This document shows positions 63,495-64,000 of a DNA stretch of 64,000 nt, piece by piece. Made by a program: the position numbers and the translations under genes. Below the pieces are notes generated by a model. The model ran no database searches and was not told the origin of the DNA. It saw nothing but the letters and a program-made list of their open reading frames with translations. The stretch comes from Bacteroidota bacterium (GTDB lineage Bacteria; Bacteroidota; Bacteroidia; Chitinophagales; Chitinophagaceae): the NCBI GenBank assembly GCA_018266555.1, contig JAFEAF010000010.1:107889-171888 (forward strand). The letters are read 5' to 3'. Position 1 is the stretch's first letter; each line of letters starts with the position of its first letter.

Positions 63495-64000
63495 TTAAAA
63501 CTCTCCTTTAGTGGCCTGGGGAACCCATTCTACCGGATTCAAACAAACCTGTAACAATTTATCTTCCTCGCTACCTGGCTCAGGATGGTAGTCATATTCA
63601 AATCGTACAGTTGGCGGCAAACTCATCAGGATGCTTTCGGTTCTCCCACCGGTTTTTAATCCGAATACGGTTCCACGGTCATGAATAAGATTGAACTCAA
63701 CGTATCTTCCTCTTCTTATTTCCTGCCATCGTTTATGATTTGCATTGTAAAGAAAATATTTTCTTTTTTCCACAATAGAAATATAAGCATGAATAAAAGC
63801 TTCACCACATGCTTTTCCAAAATTCATCCAGAATTCTGTATTTCTTTTTTCATCAGGCCTTTTATGATCATAGAATATTCCCCCAATTCCTCTTCGTTCA
63901 TTATTCCGGTGCGTATTCACAAAATAATCGTCACATTCTTTTTTAAATTCGGAATAAAACGACGGATCAAATTCATCGCAAACATTTTTATACGTTTGAT
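63495..64000 (-). CDS. hemF: Oxygen-dependent coproporphyrinogen III oxidase, 5' end beyond the window
   Basis: This enzyme decarboxylates coproporphyrinogen III to protoporphyrinogen IX with oxygen. Conserved segments are GIGGIFYDHKRPDE and RRGRYVEFNLIHDRGTVFGLKTGGRTESILMSLPPTVRFEY. The frame stays open upstream of the first internal GTG to the end of the window (CDEFDPSFYSEFKKECDDYF and the preceding TYKNV are HemF sequence), so about the N-terminal half is cut off by the window edge. It is first in the hemF-hemB-hemL order as seen here. Confidence 0.93.
   Translation of the reverse strand, partial: QTYKNVCDEFDPSFYSEFKKECDDYFVNTHRNNERRGIGGIFYDHKRPDEKRNTEFWMNFGKACGEAFIHAYISIVEKRKYFLYNANHKRWQEIRRGRYVEFNLIHDRGTVFGLKTGGRTESILMSLPPTVRFEYDYHPEPGSEEDKLLQVCLNPVEWVPQATKGEF

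Noticed and set aside
1-64000. Prophage, insertion sequence, integron or CRISPR array
   Set aside because: No integrase, transposase, phage structural genes or regularly spaced repeats were seen; the repeats found are short and few.

Overview
The window looks like chromosome from a member of the Bacteroidota, most likely a Chitinophagaceae-type bacterium. The base composition is AT-rich. Most starts lack a strong Shine-Dalgarno. Many genes are preceded by the Bacteroidota -7 box TAnnTTTG, in three cases with a -33 TTG at 19-nt spacing. Marker families include a T9SS sorting-domain protein, DUF3098 and DUF3667 proteins, DUF6660, a CusA-TolC fusion and the ftsX-DUF3098-uppP block. Nothing resembling a prophage, insertion sequence, integron or CRISPR array was seen. 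The assignment rests on gene content and promoter style, not on a database search.

Layout. 1-1.6 kb: the 5' half of tRNA-Arg(CCT), then an ECF sigma factor, a one-TM protein that may be its anti-sigma factor, and a CpxP/Spy-like protein. 1.6-8.6 kb (minus strand): long-chain acyl-CoA synthetase, TPR protein, DUF1015 protein, serC, a zinc phospholipase C-like protein and a DUF502 membrane protein. 8.7-15.5 kb: a TetR-led operon for a complete HAE1-type RND efflux pump (tetR-tolC-adaptor-pump), with a recognisable operator/promoter. 15.6-21 kb (minus): MBL hydrolase with a UMF1-type MFS protein, DUF3667, uppP, DUF3098 and ftsX. 21.2-33.8 kb: leuS, a tricorn-like protease, an M23 peptidase, a broken F420/NADP oxidoreductase-like gene, ruvB, an orphan OmpR-type response regulator, a GroES-like protein, a HerA-like ATPase and a membrane protein with a C-terminal Cys/His motif. 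33.9-39.4 kb (minus): T9SS cargo protein, recQ and a P1B copper-type ATPase. 39.5-46 kb: tsaE, alanine dehydrogenase, then a second TetR-led efflux operon (tetR-tolC-emrA-emrB). 46-47.4 kb (minus): an ABC ATPase and lpxA.

47.5-64 kb is the metal-handling end of the window. An AraC regulator with a cysteine cluster precedes a DUF6660 / CusA-TolC fusion / CusB / NicO-like metal efflux operon. That operon is followed by a decayed partial copy of the same AraC gene, so the two copies bracket it. Next comes an outer-membrane porin-like protein, a periplasmic Rieske protein, an imelysin and a di-heme DUF1111 oxidoreductase in one tight operon. Converging on it is a ChaN-family protein, followed by the heme biosynthesis genes hemL, hemB and hemF (hemF runs off the window end). 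The porin-Rieske-imelysin-di-heme operon is the best candidate for an under-described system. It would provide an outer-membrane entry, a metal-binding surface protein and two redox proteins, next to heme synthesis and heme/iron handling.

Three complete tripartite efflux systems lie within 46 kb, two of them headed by their own TetR repressor with a visible palindromic operator over the promoter.
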